Shown one piece after another: positions 1-9,098 of a stretch of 64,000 nucleotides of DNA. The position numbers and the translations under genes are program-made. Source of the stretch: Prevotellaceae bacterium UBA4301. GTDB taxonomy: Bacteria; Bacteroidota; Bacteroidia; Bacteroidales; Bacteroidaceae. The notes beneath the pieces are model-generated. The model ran no database searches. It was not told the origin of the DNA and saw only the letters and a list, made by a program, of their open reading frames with translations. The stretch covers positions 7,812 to 71,811 of the forward strand of contig DGUV01000005.1 of assembly GCA_002395775.1 (NCBI GenBank), read 5' to 3'. Numbering within the stretch: the first letter of the stretch is position 1; each line of letters begins with the position of its first letter.

Positions 1-2897
1 AGCAGGCCGATGAGCATGATGACACCAGTTTGCAGATAAATGTTGTTTTCAATCTGCCCGATGGGTGGGAAGATGGTGTAAACCTGATTCCACAGCCATG
101 CGAAACCAAACGAACCCATCAGACCGGCCGGTACGGAAAGGATGACGGCGAAGGGCACAAGGAAGCTCTCATAGAGACTGGCCAGGATAAGGAAGATGAG
201 TACAACGCAGACGATGTAGATGAAGATGGTCTGGTTGCTGCCCATCTGGGCGTATTCCTCACGCGAAATGCTGCCGTATTCGTAGGTGATGTAGTCGGGC
301 AGGGTTTGCTGCTTCACTTCCTCGATGGCTTTCATGACATCGGTGGATGTATAGCCTTGGGCAGGCGAACACATGATTGATATCTCGGAGAAGAGGTTGA
401 AGCGCGTGTCATTCTCAGGACCAAGCACGGGCGTGAGCTTCACGAACTGAGAAATGGGGGCCATGGAGCCTTGATTATTACGGACATACATGTTTGCGAG
501 GTCGTACTCCGAGGTGCGGTTCTTGGGGTCGGTCTGCAGCATGACGCGATAGACTTTACCAAATTGGTTGAAGTTCGACACATAAGAGCCACCGCAGTAT
601 GAACCCAGTGTAGAAAGTACGCTTGCAGGCGAGATTCCAGCCAGTTTGCACTGAGCGGCATCCACCTCCACCTGGAACTGGGGATAGGTGCGAGCATAAG
701 AGGTCATGGCCATCTGTACCTCATCACGCTGGTTGAGGGCGGCCAGGAACTGCTGTGTGAGTTCCAGGAAGTGGCCTTTGTCGCCGTCGCTACGGTCCTG
801 AAGATGGAGATCGACATTGGAGCCCATACCGTAGCCAGGAATCATACCCGGTTCGAAGACGAAGATTTGAGCTTCGGGGATTTCCTTCATCAGCTGACCC
901 ATGAGCATCATCTTCTTGATGCTGGAATTGTGGATGAACCCACTGCCAGGAATCCAGTTGCCCGAACGGTCATCCCAGTGCTTCAGACGCAGGATGACCA
1001 TGGCATTGGCGGCACCCTGACCGCTCATCATTCCATAACCGGCCACGCGTGAGAAGTCGCGGATGTCCTCGTCCTTGGAGATAATGGCCTCCACCTTGTC
1101 GAGTACCTTCTCGGTCTGTCCCAGGTTGCTGCCGGGAGGACAGGTGACATTGACCATGAGCACGCCTTGGTCTTCCTGGGGAACAAGTCCCTTGGGCAGG
1201 TGGGTCATGGTGAAGTAGAGCAACACGACAGCCACCACCACACTGATGGGTGCCAGCCAACGGTGGTTGACTACACCGTGAAGGGCGTGGGTGTACTTGC
1301 TCATGACGGCTCCGAACGAAGCCTCGTAGGCGGCGCGCACGCGGCCGTTGAATGTCTTAGGTCCTTTCTTTCCATCGCTTGCGCGCATCATCATGGCACA
1401 CAGGGCAGGACACACCACAAGGGCGCTGACACAGGAGATGCCGACAGCAGTAGCCAGTGTGACACCAAATTGGGTGTAGAACATACCGGAGGTGCCGCCC
1501 ATCATGGTGACGGGGATGAACACTGCCATGAACACGAACGTACATGAGATGACGGCCATCGTCACATCCGAAAGTGCATCTTTGGTGGCCAGGTATGAAC
1601 TCTTGTAGCCAGCATCGAACTTGGCCTGGACGGCCTCAACCACCACAATGGCATCATCGACCACCGTACCGATGGCAAGCACAAGGGCAAAGAGGGTAAG
1701 CAGATTGAGCGTGAAACCAGCCATCTGCAAGGCGGCAAAGGTGCCCACCAAGGAGATGATGATGGAAATGGAGGGGATGAGTGTGGCCTTGAAGTCCTGT
1801 AGGAAGAAGTAAACCACCAGTACTACCAGCAACAAGGCGATGATGAGGGTCTCCTCAACATTGGCAATGGACTCGAGCAGGAAGTCGTTGGACGACATCA
1901 TCTGGGTGAAGTGGAGTCCCTTGGGCAGGTCTTTGTCCAGTTCCTTCAGCTTAGCCGTGAAGCGGTCGTTGGTCTCCTTTGCATTGGCACCTGCCAACTG
2001 GAAGGCCATGAACTGCACGGCGGGTTTGCCATTAACCTGACCAGAGAAACCGTAGTCGGCTTGTCCGAGTTCGATGTCGGCCACATCCTTCAGTCGCAGG
2101 ATGCTTCCGTCGGTCTTGGCTGTGAGCACGATGTTCTCGAATTCTTCCACCGTCTTCAGTCGGCCAGTGTATCGCATGGTGTACTGATAGACGTTGTCCA
2201 CATCCTTGCCGTGACCGCCCTCGATGGGCTTCTCACCCAGGTTGCCGACAGCGGCCTCGAGGTTCTGCTCGGCCAGACATCCGGTGATGTCGCTGGGGAT
2301 GAGTCCGTACTGGGCCATTACCTCGGGCTTCATCCAGATACGCAGGGAGTAGGAGGCACCCAGACAGAACACCTCACCCACACCCTGAATGCGCTTCAGC
2401 TGTGGGGTGACGTTAATGTTCATGTAGTTCGACATGAAGTTGGCGTCGTATTCGGGCGTTTCGCTCACAAGGGCATTGATTTGTAGGAACGAGGTCTGGC
2501 GCTTAAAGGTGGTGACACCAATCATGGTCACCTCTTGGGGCAGCAGGCCTTGAGCCATGGAGACGCGGTTCTGCACGTTCACGGCAGCCATGTCGGGGTT
2601 GGTGCCTTGCTTGAAATACACTGTGATGTTGGCCGAACCAGAGTTGGTACAGGTAGAGGTCATGTACATCATGTTCTCTACACCGTTGATGCTCTCCTCC
2701 AGAGGCTGGACCACAGCCTTGGTCACGGTCTCGGCACTGGCACCAGGATAGGTGGCACTGACCACGACGGTTGGAGGTGCAATATCAGGGAATTGCTCGA
2801 CGGGCAAACTAAAGTAGGAGATGGCGCCCAGAAACAGGATGACGATGGCTATTGACATCGCCATCACAGGGCGTTTGATGAATATATTGCCTTTCAT
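1..2897 (-). CDS. RND efflux permease, HAE1/AcrB-like (3' end outside window)
   Basis: Inner-membrane proton-driven drug/hydrophobe exporter of the RND superfamily, expected to form a trimer with the adaptor encoded just upstream. The first residues read MKGNIFIKRPVMAMSIAIVI, the usual first membrane helix, followed by the porter-domain motif FPDIAPPTVVVSATYPGAS. The transmembrane-4 relay motif GTVVDDAIVV is present at about residues 409-418, with both proton-relay aspartates (D414, D415). About 965 codons are visible against a family length near 1,050, so the last 80-100 codons lie beyond position 1. It starts 28 nt after the adaptor stop, so the two are one operon; an outer-membrane factor would be expected next outside the window. 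Substrate unknown. Confidence 0.93.
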   Translation of the reverse strand, partial: MKGNIFIKRPVMAMSIAIVILFLGAISYFSLPVEQFPDIAPPTVVVSATYPGASAETVTKAVVQPLEESINGVENMMYMTSTCTNSGSANITVYFKQGTNPDMAAVNVQNRVSMAQGLLPQEVTMIGVTTFKRQTSFLQINALVSETPEYDANFMSNYMNINVTPQLKRIQGVGEVFCLGASYSLRIWMKPEVMAQYGLIPSDITGCLAEQNLEAAVGNLGEKPIEGGHGKDVDNVYQYTMRYTGRLKTVEEFENIVLTAKTDGSILRLKDVADIELGQADYGFSGQVNGKPAVQFMAFQLAGANAKETNDRFTAKLKELDKDLPKGLHFTQMMSSNDFLLESIANVEETLIIALLLVVLVVYFFLQDFKATLIPSISIIISLVGTFAALQMAGFTLNLLTLFALVLAIGTVVDDAIVVVEAVQAKFDAGYKSSYLATKDALSDVTMAVISCTFVFMAVFIPVTMMGGTSGMFYTQFGVTLATAVGISCVSALVVCPALCAMMMRASDGKKGPKTFNGRVRAAYEASFGAVMSKYTHALHGVVNHRWLAPISVVVAVVLLYFTMTHLPKGLVPQEDQGVLMVNVTCPPGSNLGQTEKVLDKVEAIISKDEDIRDFSRVAGYGMMSGQGAANAMVILRLKHWDDRSGNWIPGSGFIHNSSIKKMMLMGQLMKEIPEAQIFVFEPGMIPGYGMGSNVDLHLQDRSDGDKGHFLELTQQFLAALNQRDEVQMAMTSYARTYPQFQVEVDAAQCKLAGISPASVLSTLGSYCGGSYVSNFNQFGKVYRVMLQTDPKNRTSEYDLANMYVRNNQGSMAPISQFVKLTPVLGPENDTRFNLFSEISIMCSPAQGYTSTDVMKAIEEVKQQTLPDYITYEYGSISREEYAQMGSNQTIFIYIVCVVLIFLILASLYESFLVPFAVILSVPAGLMGSFGFAWLWNQVYTIFPPIGQIENNIYLQTGVIMLIGL

Positions 2898-2925
2898 ATT
2901 TAATTGTCAATTATCTATATGTCAG

Positions 2926-4038
2926 TTAGTTCTTAACTTTCTGATCTTCCTTCACCATGCTGGCACCTTCGGCAACAACTTCCATGCCCTCGGTAAGACC
3001 TTCGGTGACAATGAATTCCTTGCCGTTGTTCTGGGGCAATACGGTGACAATCTGGCTGTGAGCCACACCGTTCTTGTCAACGACATAGACCTTATGCTTG
3101 TCCTGCGTCTGCACTACACCTCCTGCAGGCACGGTGAGCACGCCCTTGTACTCGACGGGGACAATCACATTGCCCGTGCTGCCTGAGTGGAGCATGTGGC
3201 CGGGGTTGTCAAACACGGCACGCAGTTGTATGCTGCCAGTCCCGCGGTCCACTACGCCACTGGCGGTTTCTACCACGCCACGGCTTTCGTACATCGAACC
3301 GTCAACCAACTGCAACTGCACGCTGGGCATCTCGGCAACGGCCTTCTCCACAGAACCCGCCTTGCGGCTGAGGTCCAGGAACTGGCTCTCGCTCATGCTG
3401 AAATAGACATACATTTGATTGTTGTCGCTCACGGTGGTTAGAGCCACAGGCATGGTGGGGCCAACCAGTGCTCCCTGACGGTAGGGAAGTGTGCCAACAA
3501 CGCCGTTGGCAGGGCTCTTCACTACGGTGTAGGACAATGAGTTGCGGGCATTCACGACCTGAGCCTGGGCTTGTGCCACCTGGGCTTTGGCTGTGAGAAG
3601 GGCGTTTTGGGCAGTCTGCATGTCGAACTCGCTCACCACTTGCTGGTCGAAGAGTTGCTTGCGGCTGTCGTAAGTCAGCTGTGCCGTGGCTTGCTGGGCT
3701 TGTGCTGCCTTCAGTGCGGCCTCGGCGGTGTTCAACTGTGCCTGATAGGGAACTTGGTCGATGATGAACAGGGTCTGACCCTTGCTCACCTTTTGTCCTT
3801 CGGTTACGAGCAGACGCTGCAGCGTACCGCTTACTTGAGGATAGACCTCTATGTCCTGACGACCACGTATGGTGGCACTGTACTTGGTGTCGAGCGTGAC
3901 ATCCTGCTTGGTTACTTTGGTGGTCTTGAAGTCAACGGCCATAGCGCCTTGTTGCTGCTTCTTTTCGCCACCACACGAGCTCAGCATCACCATGAGGGCG
4001 AATGCCGATGCGGATAAGAATTTAATGTTCTTGTTCAT
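2926..4038 (-). CDS. RND periplasmic adaptor (membrane fusion lipoprotein)
   Basis: Membrane-fusion subunit that bridges the RND permease to an outer-membrane channel. The 370-residue protein starts at MNKNIKFLSASAFALMVMLS; an upstream in-frame ATG would put unrelated residues before this signal sequence and was rejected. The lipobox LSSC predicts a lipoprotein anchored in the inner membrane. Order: lipoyl half-motif near VYPQVSGTLQRLLVTEGQKV, an Ala/Gln-rich alpha-hairpin (about residues 95-160) with KAAQAQQATAQL, the second lipoyl half with SPANGVVGTLPYRQGALVG, then the beta-barrel and membrane-proximal domains. First gene of the efflux operon, divergent from an AraC regulator, which is a plausible local regulator. 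Confidence 0.93.
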   Translation of the reverse strand: MNKNIKFLSASAFALMVMLSSCGGEKKQQQGAMAVDFKTTKVTKQDVTLDTKYSATIRGRQDIEVYPQVSGTLQRLLVTEGQKVSKGQTLFIIDQVPYQAQLNTAEAALKAAQAQQATAQLTYDSRKQLFDQQVVSEFDMQTAQNALLTAKAQVAQAQAQVVNARNSLSYTVVKSPANGVVGTLPYRQGALVGPTMPVALTTVSDNNQMYVYFSMSESQFLDLSRKAGSVEKAVAEMPSVQLQLVDGSMYESRGVVETASGVVDRGTGSIQLRAVFDNPGHMLHSGSTGNVIVPVEYKGVLTVPAGGVVQTQDKHKVYVVDKNGVAHSQIVTVLPQNNGKEFIVTEGLTEGMEVVAEGASMVKEDQKVKN

Positions 4039-4070
4039 ATTTTTTAGGGCAATTATTACAAAATCGGGTG

Positions 4071-4078
4071 CAAAGGTA
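4071..4078 (-). promoter_or_regulatory. Promoter -7 element for the RND operon
   Basis: Reads TACCTTTG on the minus strand, a match to the Bacteroidota TAnnTTTG element, 33 nt before the adaptor start. No clear TTTG at the -33 position. Confidence 0.6.
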
Positions 4079-4152
4079 CAAAAAAAAAGCTTATCTTGTT
4101 CTTTTGACTTAGTCAAAAAAGGATGCAATATTGTACATTATATGCTACAGCG

Positions 4153-4184
4153 TTTGTTTTTGAACATTTTTTAACTTACTTTTG
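4153..4184 (+). promoter_or_regulatory. Promoter of the AraC-type regulator
   Basis: TTTG at 4153-4156, a 20-nt spacer, then TACTTTTG at 4177-4184, matching the Bacteroidota TTTG-N19/20-TAnnTTTG promoter. It lies 22 nt before the chosen start codon and supports that start over an upstream in-frame ATG at 4123, which would precede the promoter. Confidence 0.65.
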
Positions 4185-4206
4185 CACAAAATTGAGACAT
4201 TATTTG

Positions 4207-5109
4207 ATGGCAAACGACCCCAAAGACCTCGGAAATAGCCTTTATTTTTGTCATTTCGTTGACAAGAATAACTTCTCGATAGAGTCATTTGTCAGAGGCT
4301 ATTTTGTCATGCTCACGCCAGTTTCTGGCAGGGCTACTATCTCGCTTAACGGTCAGTTGTTTGAGGCGGACAGCCGTTGCATTCTGCTCATGCACCCTCA
4401 CGTGGGGAGCCAGCTTGTCTCCATTAGCGACGATTTCAAGGCCTATGTCATAGGTTCGGTAATGGAACTGCAGTCGAGCGTCACCTATAACATTCCACCT
4501 GCTTTCCTTGCGCTCATCCTTCGCGACCCCCTTTGGCTGCTCGACGATGAGACTTGCAAGGCGGTGCATGCATTCTGTGTGTTGTTTGACTATAATTGCA
4601 ACCAGATGAAAGGCACTTGTGCCACCACAATCGCTGCAGCGCTGCTCTCGGCCTTTGTGCAGGGTTTCTATGAGAAGACAAAACACATGATTCCGTCCGA
4701 CAACTCGCCTGGCGTCACATTGGTGACTCGAAGTCTCATTGCACGGTTCATGAATGAATTGCGGCTCCATTACACCCACAGTCATCAGGTTGCATACTAT
4801 GCTGACCGTCTGTGCGTTTCGTCGAAGTATCTAACGCAAGTAATTAAGCGTAGTATGGGGCTTACGCCAAAGGAACTTATTGACCGCAAATTGGCCATCG
4901 AGTCGATGTATCTGTTGGGCAAGAATGATATGACCATTCAGGAGGTGAGCAATGCGCTGGGCTTCCCTGACCAGTCGTATTTTGGCAGGTTCTTCAAACG
5001 ATTGTTAGGCATATCGCCGTTGGCCTACAGAAAAAATCCAGACTTAAGCCTCATGTCGAGGCTTAAGTCTGTGGAGGCTTCAAAGATGTTGGCACCCAAG
5101 AAATTGTAG
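4207..5109 (+). CDS. AraC/XylS-family transcriptional regulator
   Basis: A 300-residue regulator with an N-terminal cupin-like sensing region (about residues 1-150) and a C-terminal AraC DNA-binding domain (about 195-280). The two helix-turn-helix units are visible as VAYYADRLCVSSKYLTQVIK and TIQEVSNALGFPDQSYFGRF, followed by the family signature FKRLLGISPLAYR. Start MANDPKDLGN was chosen because a good promoter lies between it and the earlier ATG. It is divergent from the RND pump, so control of that pump is likely but not shown. The last about 20 codons, beyond the conserved fold, carry a perfect 14-bp inverted repeat that looks like the intrinsic terminator of the convergent rho gene. Confidence 0.9.
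   Translation: MANDPKDLGNSLYFCHFVDKNNFSIESFVRGYFVMLTPVSGRATISLNGQLFEADSRCILLMHPHVGSQLVSISDDFKAYVIGSVMELQSSVTYNIPPAFLALILRDPLWLLDDETCKAVHAFCVLFDYNCNQMKGTCATTIAAALLSAFVQGFYEKTKHMIPSDNSPGVTLVTRSLIARFMNELRLHYTHSHQVAYYADRLCVSSKYLTQVIKRSMGLTPKELIDRKLAIESMYLLGKNDMTIQEVSNALGFPDQSYFGRFFKRLLGISPLAYRKNPDLSLMSRLKSVEASKMLAPKKL
5031..5071 (-). terminator. Intrinsic terminator of rho, inside the araC coding end
   Basis: Perfect 14-bp inverted repeat (5039-5052 and 5058-5071, 5-nt loop). On the minus strand it is followed two bases later by six T (5031-5036), so it is oriented to stop transcription coming from rho. It lies within the last codons of the convergent AraC gene, about 80 nt past the rho stop. 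Confidence 0.75.
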
Positions 5110-5148
5110 GAGCCCTGCATCTTTTGTATTTTCTTCTTATCCTTGTTC

Positions 5149-6984
5149 TCAGGAATTCATGCTGGCCAGGAACTCTTCGTTGCTGTTTGTGCGCTCCATG
5201 CGCGACTTCAGTTCGTTCATGGCTTCGATGGGATTCATGTCGGAAAGGAATTTGCGCAGAATCCACATGCGGTCGAGCGTCATCTTGTCGTGGAGCAGGT
5301 CGTCGCGGCGGGTGCTCGATGCCACAATGTTGACGGCAGGGAAGATGCGCTTGTTGGCCAGTGTGCGGTCGAGTTGCAGTTCCATGTTGCCGGTACCCTT
5401 GAATTCCTCAAAGATGACTTCGTCCATCTTCGAACCAGTGTCGGTCAGGGCGGTAGCAATGATGGTGAGCGAGCCTCCGCCTTCGATGTTTCGGGCAGCG
5501 CCGAAGAATCGCTTGGGCTTGTGCATGGCGTTGGCGTCAACACCACCTGTGAGCACCTTTCCGCTGGCGGGGGTCACGGTGTTGTAGGCGCGAGCCAGAC
5601 GAGTGATGGAGTCGAGGAAGATGACCACGTCATGGCCGCATTCCACCATGCGCTTGGCTTTCTCCAGTACGATGCCTGCAATCTTCACGTGGCGTTCGGC
5701 TGGTTCATCAAAGGTGCTGGCAATGACTTCGGCATTCACCGTGCGAGCCATGTCGGTGACCTCCTCGGGACGCTCGTCCACGAGCAGCATCATTAGGTAT
5801 GCCTCGGGATGGTTGCGTGCGATGCTGTTGGCTATGTCTTTGAGAAGCAGGGTCTTACCCGTCTTGGGCTGTGCCACGATGAGCGCGCGCTGACCTTTGC
5901 CGATGGGGGCGAAGAGGTCGACTACACGTGACGAGAGTGAATCGTTCTTCCCATTGCAGAGGGTGAACTTCTCGTCGGGGAACAGCGGGGTGAGGTGTTC
6001 GAAGGGACTGCGGTCGCGAGCCACACTTGGATTGCAGCCGTTGATGCTTGTGACTTTAATCAGGGGGAAGTATTTCTCTCCTTCGCGCGGAGGACGTACG
6101 GGGCCTTCCACCACGTCGCCGGTCTTCAGTCCCAGTGTCTTGATGGTTTGCTGGCTGACATAGATGTCGTCGGGCGATGCCAGGTAGTTGTAGTCGCTGC
6201 TGCGCAGGAAGCCGAAGCCTTCGGGCATCACTTCCAGCACTCCCTCGCCCAGAATTTTTTCTCCGAAGTCGTAGTTGTGGCTGACCACCTTTTCTGTCTC
6301 ACGGGTTTCGCTGATGACTTTCCGTGGTGACGCGATTTCTTCGCTGGGGTATTCGTCTGCTGTCGTCTCTGCTTTCTCCTCGCTGGGCAGGGGTGACAGG
6401 TCCTTGACGATGATGAAGTCAGGGGCTATCTGCACTTCTTCCTTCTGCTCTTCGGTCGTGCTTTGTGCGGTTGTTCCCGTTTGGGGCTCTTCGCTGGCTC
6501 CGGCGGATTGGGCAGTTTCGGCAGCAGGCTCGCTTGCGGATTCGCTCTTTGCTGCGGTTTTTGAGATGCGGGTTCTCTTCTTTTTGGTTGCGGGTGCATC
6601 CTCAGCTTTGGGCTCTTCGGGATTTTCTTCCTTGGTTTGCTCGTCCTTAGGCTGCTCGTCCTTGGTTGGCTCGTCAGCAACGGGTTCCTCGGCTTTCTTC
6701 TTTGGGCGTCCGCGCTTCTTTGCCGGGGATGCAGCTTGTTCGGGTGCCGCCTTTTCTTCGGCAGGGAACAGGGAGGGCTCTTCTGCAGCGCTTTCGGCCT
6801 TCTTCTTTGGGCGTCCGCGCTTCTTCGAGGGTTCGGCAGCGGGCTGCACGGGCATGGTAGATTCTTTGTCTATGATGTTGTAGATAAGCGACATTTTGTC
6901 ATTCGACATCTGGGCACCAATGCTCAGACCAAGCTCCACGAGTTGTTCGGGAGTCATGCTTTCGAGTTCACTCTTTGTATGCAT
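5149..6984 (-). CDS. rho: Transcription termination factor Rho with long charged linker
   Basis: Hexameric RNA helicase that ends transcription. The 611-residue protein has a Rho N-terminal (SAP-like) domain at about 1-40, a charged Ala/Glu/Lys/Pro-rich linker at about 45-240, the cold-shock RNA-binding domain near 245-310 (GVLEVMPEGFGFLRS) and the RecA-like ATPase. Walker A is AQPKTGKT (about 371-378) and Walker B is VVIFLDS (aspartate near 458). The linker holds two copies of KKRGRPKKK (RGRP at 56-59 and 91-94), like AT-hooks. Start MHTKSELESM aligns with the family start; an upstream ATG at 7041 adds an unrelated hydrophobic stretch. Long linkers are known in Bacteroidota Rho; E. coli Rho is 419 residues. 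Confidence 0.96.
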   Translation of the reverse strand: MHTKSELESMTPEQLVELGLSIGAQMSNDKMSLIYNIIDKESTMPVQPAAEPSKKRGRPKKKAESAAEEPSLFPAEEKAAPEQAASPAKKRGRPKKKAEEPVADEPTKDEQPKDEQTKEENPEEPKAEDAPATKKKRTRISKTAAKSESASEPAAETAQSAGASEEPQTGTTAQSTTEEQKEEVQIAPDFIIVKDLSPLPSEEKAETTADEYPSEEIASPRKVISETRETEKVVSHNYDFGEKILGEGVLEVMPEGFGFLRSSDYNYLASPDDIYVSQQTIKTLGLKTGDVVEGPVRPPREGEKYFPLIKVTSINGCNPSVARDRSPFEHLTPLFPDEKFTLCNGKNDSLSSRVVDLFAPIGKGQRALIVAQPKTGKTLLLKDIANSIARNHPEAYLMMLLVDERPEEVTDMARTVNAEVIASTFDEPAERHVKIAGIVLEKAKRMVECGHDVVIFLDSITRLARAYNTVTPASGKVLTGGVDANAMHKPKRFFGAARNIEGGGSLTIIATALTDTGSKMDEVIFEEFKGTGNMELQLDRTLANKRIFPAVNIVASSTRRDDLLHDKMTLDRMWILRKFLSDMNPIEAMNELKSRMERTNSNEEFLASMNS

Positions 6985-7077
6985 GCGTAGATAGTATAAT
7001 AATAAAATGTAATCGTTTGGGTATGAAATGAGGAATTTCAAGTCAGAAAGAAAAGAGGCTTTCTGTCATTTCGAGTG

Positions 7078-7108
7078 CAAAGATAGGTGTTTTTCTTTGA
7101 TGTTCCAA
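7078..7108 (-). promoter_or_regulatory. rho promoter
   Basis: On the minus strand TTTG (7105-7108), a 19-nt spacer, then TATCTTTG (7078-7085): a full match to the Bacteroidota consensus. It gives a leader of roughly 90 nt before the chosen ATG, long enough for autoregulation. Confidence 0.75.
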
Positions 7109-7126
7109 ATAAAAAGATTAATTTCG
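7096..7126 (+). promoter_or_regulatory. Candidate uup promoter
   Basis: TTTG (7096-7099), a 19-nt spacer and TAATTTCG (7119-7126, one mismatch). It overlaps the divergent rho promoter, so the two may interfere. Confidence 0.45.
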
Positions 7127-7155
7127 CACCTGATTTCTGAAAAAAAGATTCGTTC

Positions 7156-8958
7156 ATGGCGCAGGTCAATCCCTTCCTTCAGGTCAGTCAGCTCACTCGC
7201 AGCGTGGGCGACAGGGTGCTCTTCCACGATGTCAGTTTCGGCATTGCTGAAGGGCAGCATGTGGGGCTCATTGCCCAGAACGGTACGGGTAAGACCTCGT
7301 TGCTCAACATCCTGGCGGGGAAGGACTCGCCGGACTCGGGGAGCGTGGTCTATCGCAAGGACTTGCGCGTGGGTTATCTCGAGCAGATGCCCCGCTATCC
7401 GATGGAGATGACTGTGAGGGAGGCCGCGAACTGGCACTTGCGTCTTGCGGAGATGGACGATGAGAAGGCACTGGAACATGAGATTCGCTCGTCACAGATA
7501 CTGACGAAACTGAAGATTACTGACCTCGATCAGCCCCTCTCGCAACTCTCCGGTGGGCAGCTCAAGCGGGTGGCCCTTGCCAATGTGCTTACCACAGAGC
7601 CCGACCTGCTCATTCTGGACGAGCCCACCAACCACCTCGACCTGGAGATGATAGAATGGCTTGAGAAGTATCTCTCACGTTCTTCCATGACCCTGCTGAT
7701 GGTCACGCATGACCGCTATTTCCTCGACCGCGTCTGCTCCGTCATCATGGAGCTCGACAACGAGACTCTCTACACCTATCGCGGCAACTACAGCTATTAC
7801 CTGGAGAAACGGCAGGAGCGGGTGGATGCCTTCAACTCCCGTGTGGCCAAGGCGCAGAACCTCTATCGCACGGAACTCGACTGGATGCGTCGCATGCCAC
7901 AGGCCCGAGGCCACAAGGCACGTTATCGCGAGGAGGCATTCTACGAACTGGAGAAAATGGCTCGGCAGCGCATGGAGGAACGCAGGATGAGGCTGCACGT
8001 GAAATCAGCCTACATCGGGTCGAAAATCTTTGAGGCAGAGTATGTGAGCAAACGCTTTGACGACCTGGTCATCCTGCGCGACTTCTACTACAACTTCTCG
8101 CGCTTCGAGAAGATGGGTATCGTTGGGGCCAACGGAACCGGGAAGTCCACCTTCGTGAAACTGCTCCTGGGACTGGAGCCGCCCGACAGCGGACGCTTCG
8201 TGGTAGGTGATACCGTGCGCTTTGGCTACTTCTCGCAGGACAGCATGCCCGTGGACACCCAGAAGCGCGTCATCGACTTGGTGCGTGAGAGGGCAGAATA
8301 CGTCGATTTGGGAGGCGGACGCCATCTCACTGCCATGCAGTTCCTGCAGCACTTCATGTTCACTCCCGAACAGCAGCAAAACTACGTCTATAAGCTATCG
8401 GGAGGCGAACAGCGCCGGCTTCAGCTTTGCCTGGTGCTGATGCAGAGCCCCAACTTCCTGGTCCTTGACGAACCCACCAACGACTTGGACATACTGAGCC
8501 TGCAGATTCTGGAGGAATACCTGCAGGACTTCAGCGGTTGCGTGATAGTGGTCAGCCACGACCGCTATTTCATGGACAAGGTGGTGGACCACCTGTTGGT
8601 GTTCAAGGGCGACGGAGAGATACAGGACTTCCCGGGCAACTACTCCCAGTTCCGCGAGTGGCAACGCCTGCAACCCCGGCCTCAGGAGAGTGCAACCCCA
8701 AGCCCCAAGGCGGCCAACCCCAGGCCCAGGGTTGAGCAACCTAAGAAGCGCTTAAGCTATAACGAACGTCGTGAGTTCGAGAAGCTTGGGCAGGAGATTG
8801 AGCAGCTGGAGGCCGAGAAGAAGGATATCGTGGAAGCCCTCTCGGGTGCCACGCTGTCGGTGGAGGAGATTACGGAAAAGTCGAAACGCCTGCCACAGTT
8901 GGAGGCCGAACTGGACGAAAAGAGCATGCGCTGGCTCGAACTGAGCGAGTGGGCATGA
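7156..8958 (+). CDS. uup: ABC-F family ATPase, Uup type
   Basis: Soluble protein with two ATP-binding cassettes and no membrane segments. ABC-F proteins act on ribosomes; Uup-type members are also linked to branched DNA intermediates. First cassette: AQNGTGKTS (about 40-48, Ala in place of the first Walker A Gly), signature LSGGQLKRVALAN, Walker B LLILDEPTNHLDL. Second: GANGTGKST, LSGGEQRRLQL, FLVLDEPTNDLDI. The C-terminal about 70 residues form a charged coiled coil (QEIEQLEAEKKDIVEAL), the DNA-binding tail that distinguishes Uup from EttA. Divergent from rho. Length 600 residues is normal. Confidence 0.9.
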   Translation: MAQVNPFLQVSQLTRSVGDRVLFHDVSFGIAEGQHVGLIAQNGTGKTSLLNILAGKDSPDSGSVVYRKDLRVGYLEQMPRYPMEMTVREAANWHLRLAEMDDEKALEHEIRSSQILTKLKITDLDQPLSQLSGGQLKRVALANVLTTEPDLLILDEPTNHLDLEMIEWLEKYLSRSSMTLLMVTHDRYFLDRVCSVIMELDNETLYTYRGNYSYYLEKRQERVDAFNSRVAKAQNLYRTELDWMRRMPQARGHKARYREEAFYELEKMARQRMEERRMRLHVKSAYIGSKIFEAEYVSKRFDDLVILRDFYYNFSRFEKMGIVGANGTGKSTFVKLLLGLEPPDSGRFVVGDTVRFGYFSQDSMPVDTQKRVIDLVRERAEYVDLGGGRHLTAMQFLQHFMFTPEQQQNYVYKLSGGEQRRLQLCLVLMQSPNFLVLDEPTNDLDILSLQILEEYLQDFSGCVIVVSHDRYFMDKVVDHLLVFKGDGEIQDFPGNYSQFREWQRLQPRPQESATPSPKAANPRPRVEQPKKRLSYNERREFEKLGQEIEQLEAEKKDIVEALSGATLSVEEITEKSKRLPQLEAELDEKSMRWLELSEWA

Positions 8959-9032
8959 GGCCCAAAAGGGTGAAAACGCACTTCGGGAGAAAATATTCGG
9001 ACGGATTTACCCTCTGTTTCAAAAAAATGTTG

Positions 9033-9040
9033 TACCTTTG
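9033..9040 (+). promoter_or_regulatory. rpsP promoter -7 element
   Basis: TACCTTTG, a perfect TAnnTTTG match, 58 nt before the rpsP start codon; no clean -33 TTTG. Confidence 0.6.
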
Positions 9041-9098
9041 CGCCCAATGTCACGAGTTGGCAGAAGTTTCAAACCTATTAAATAAAATTATTTAACTA

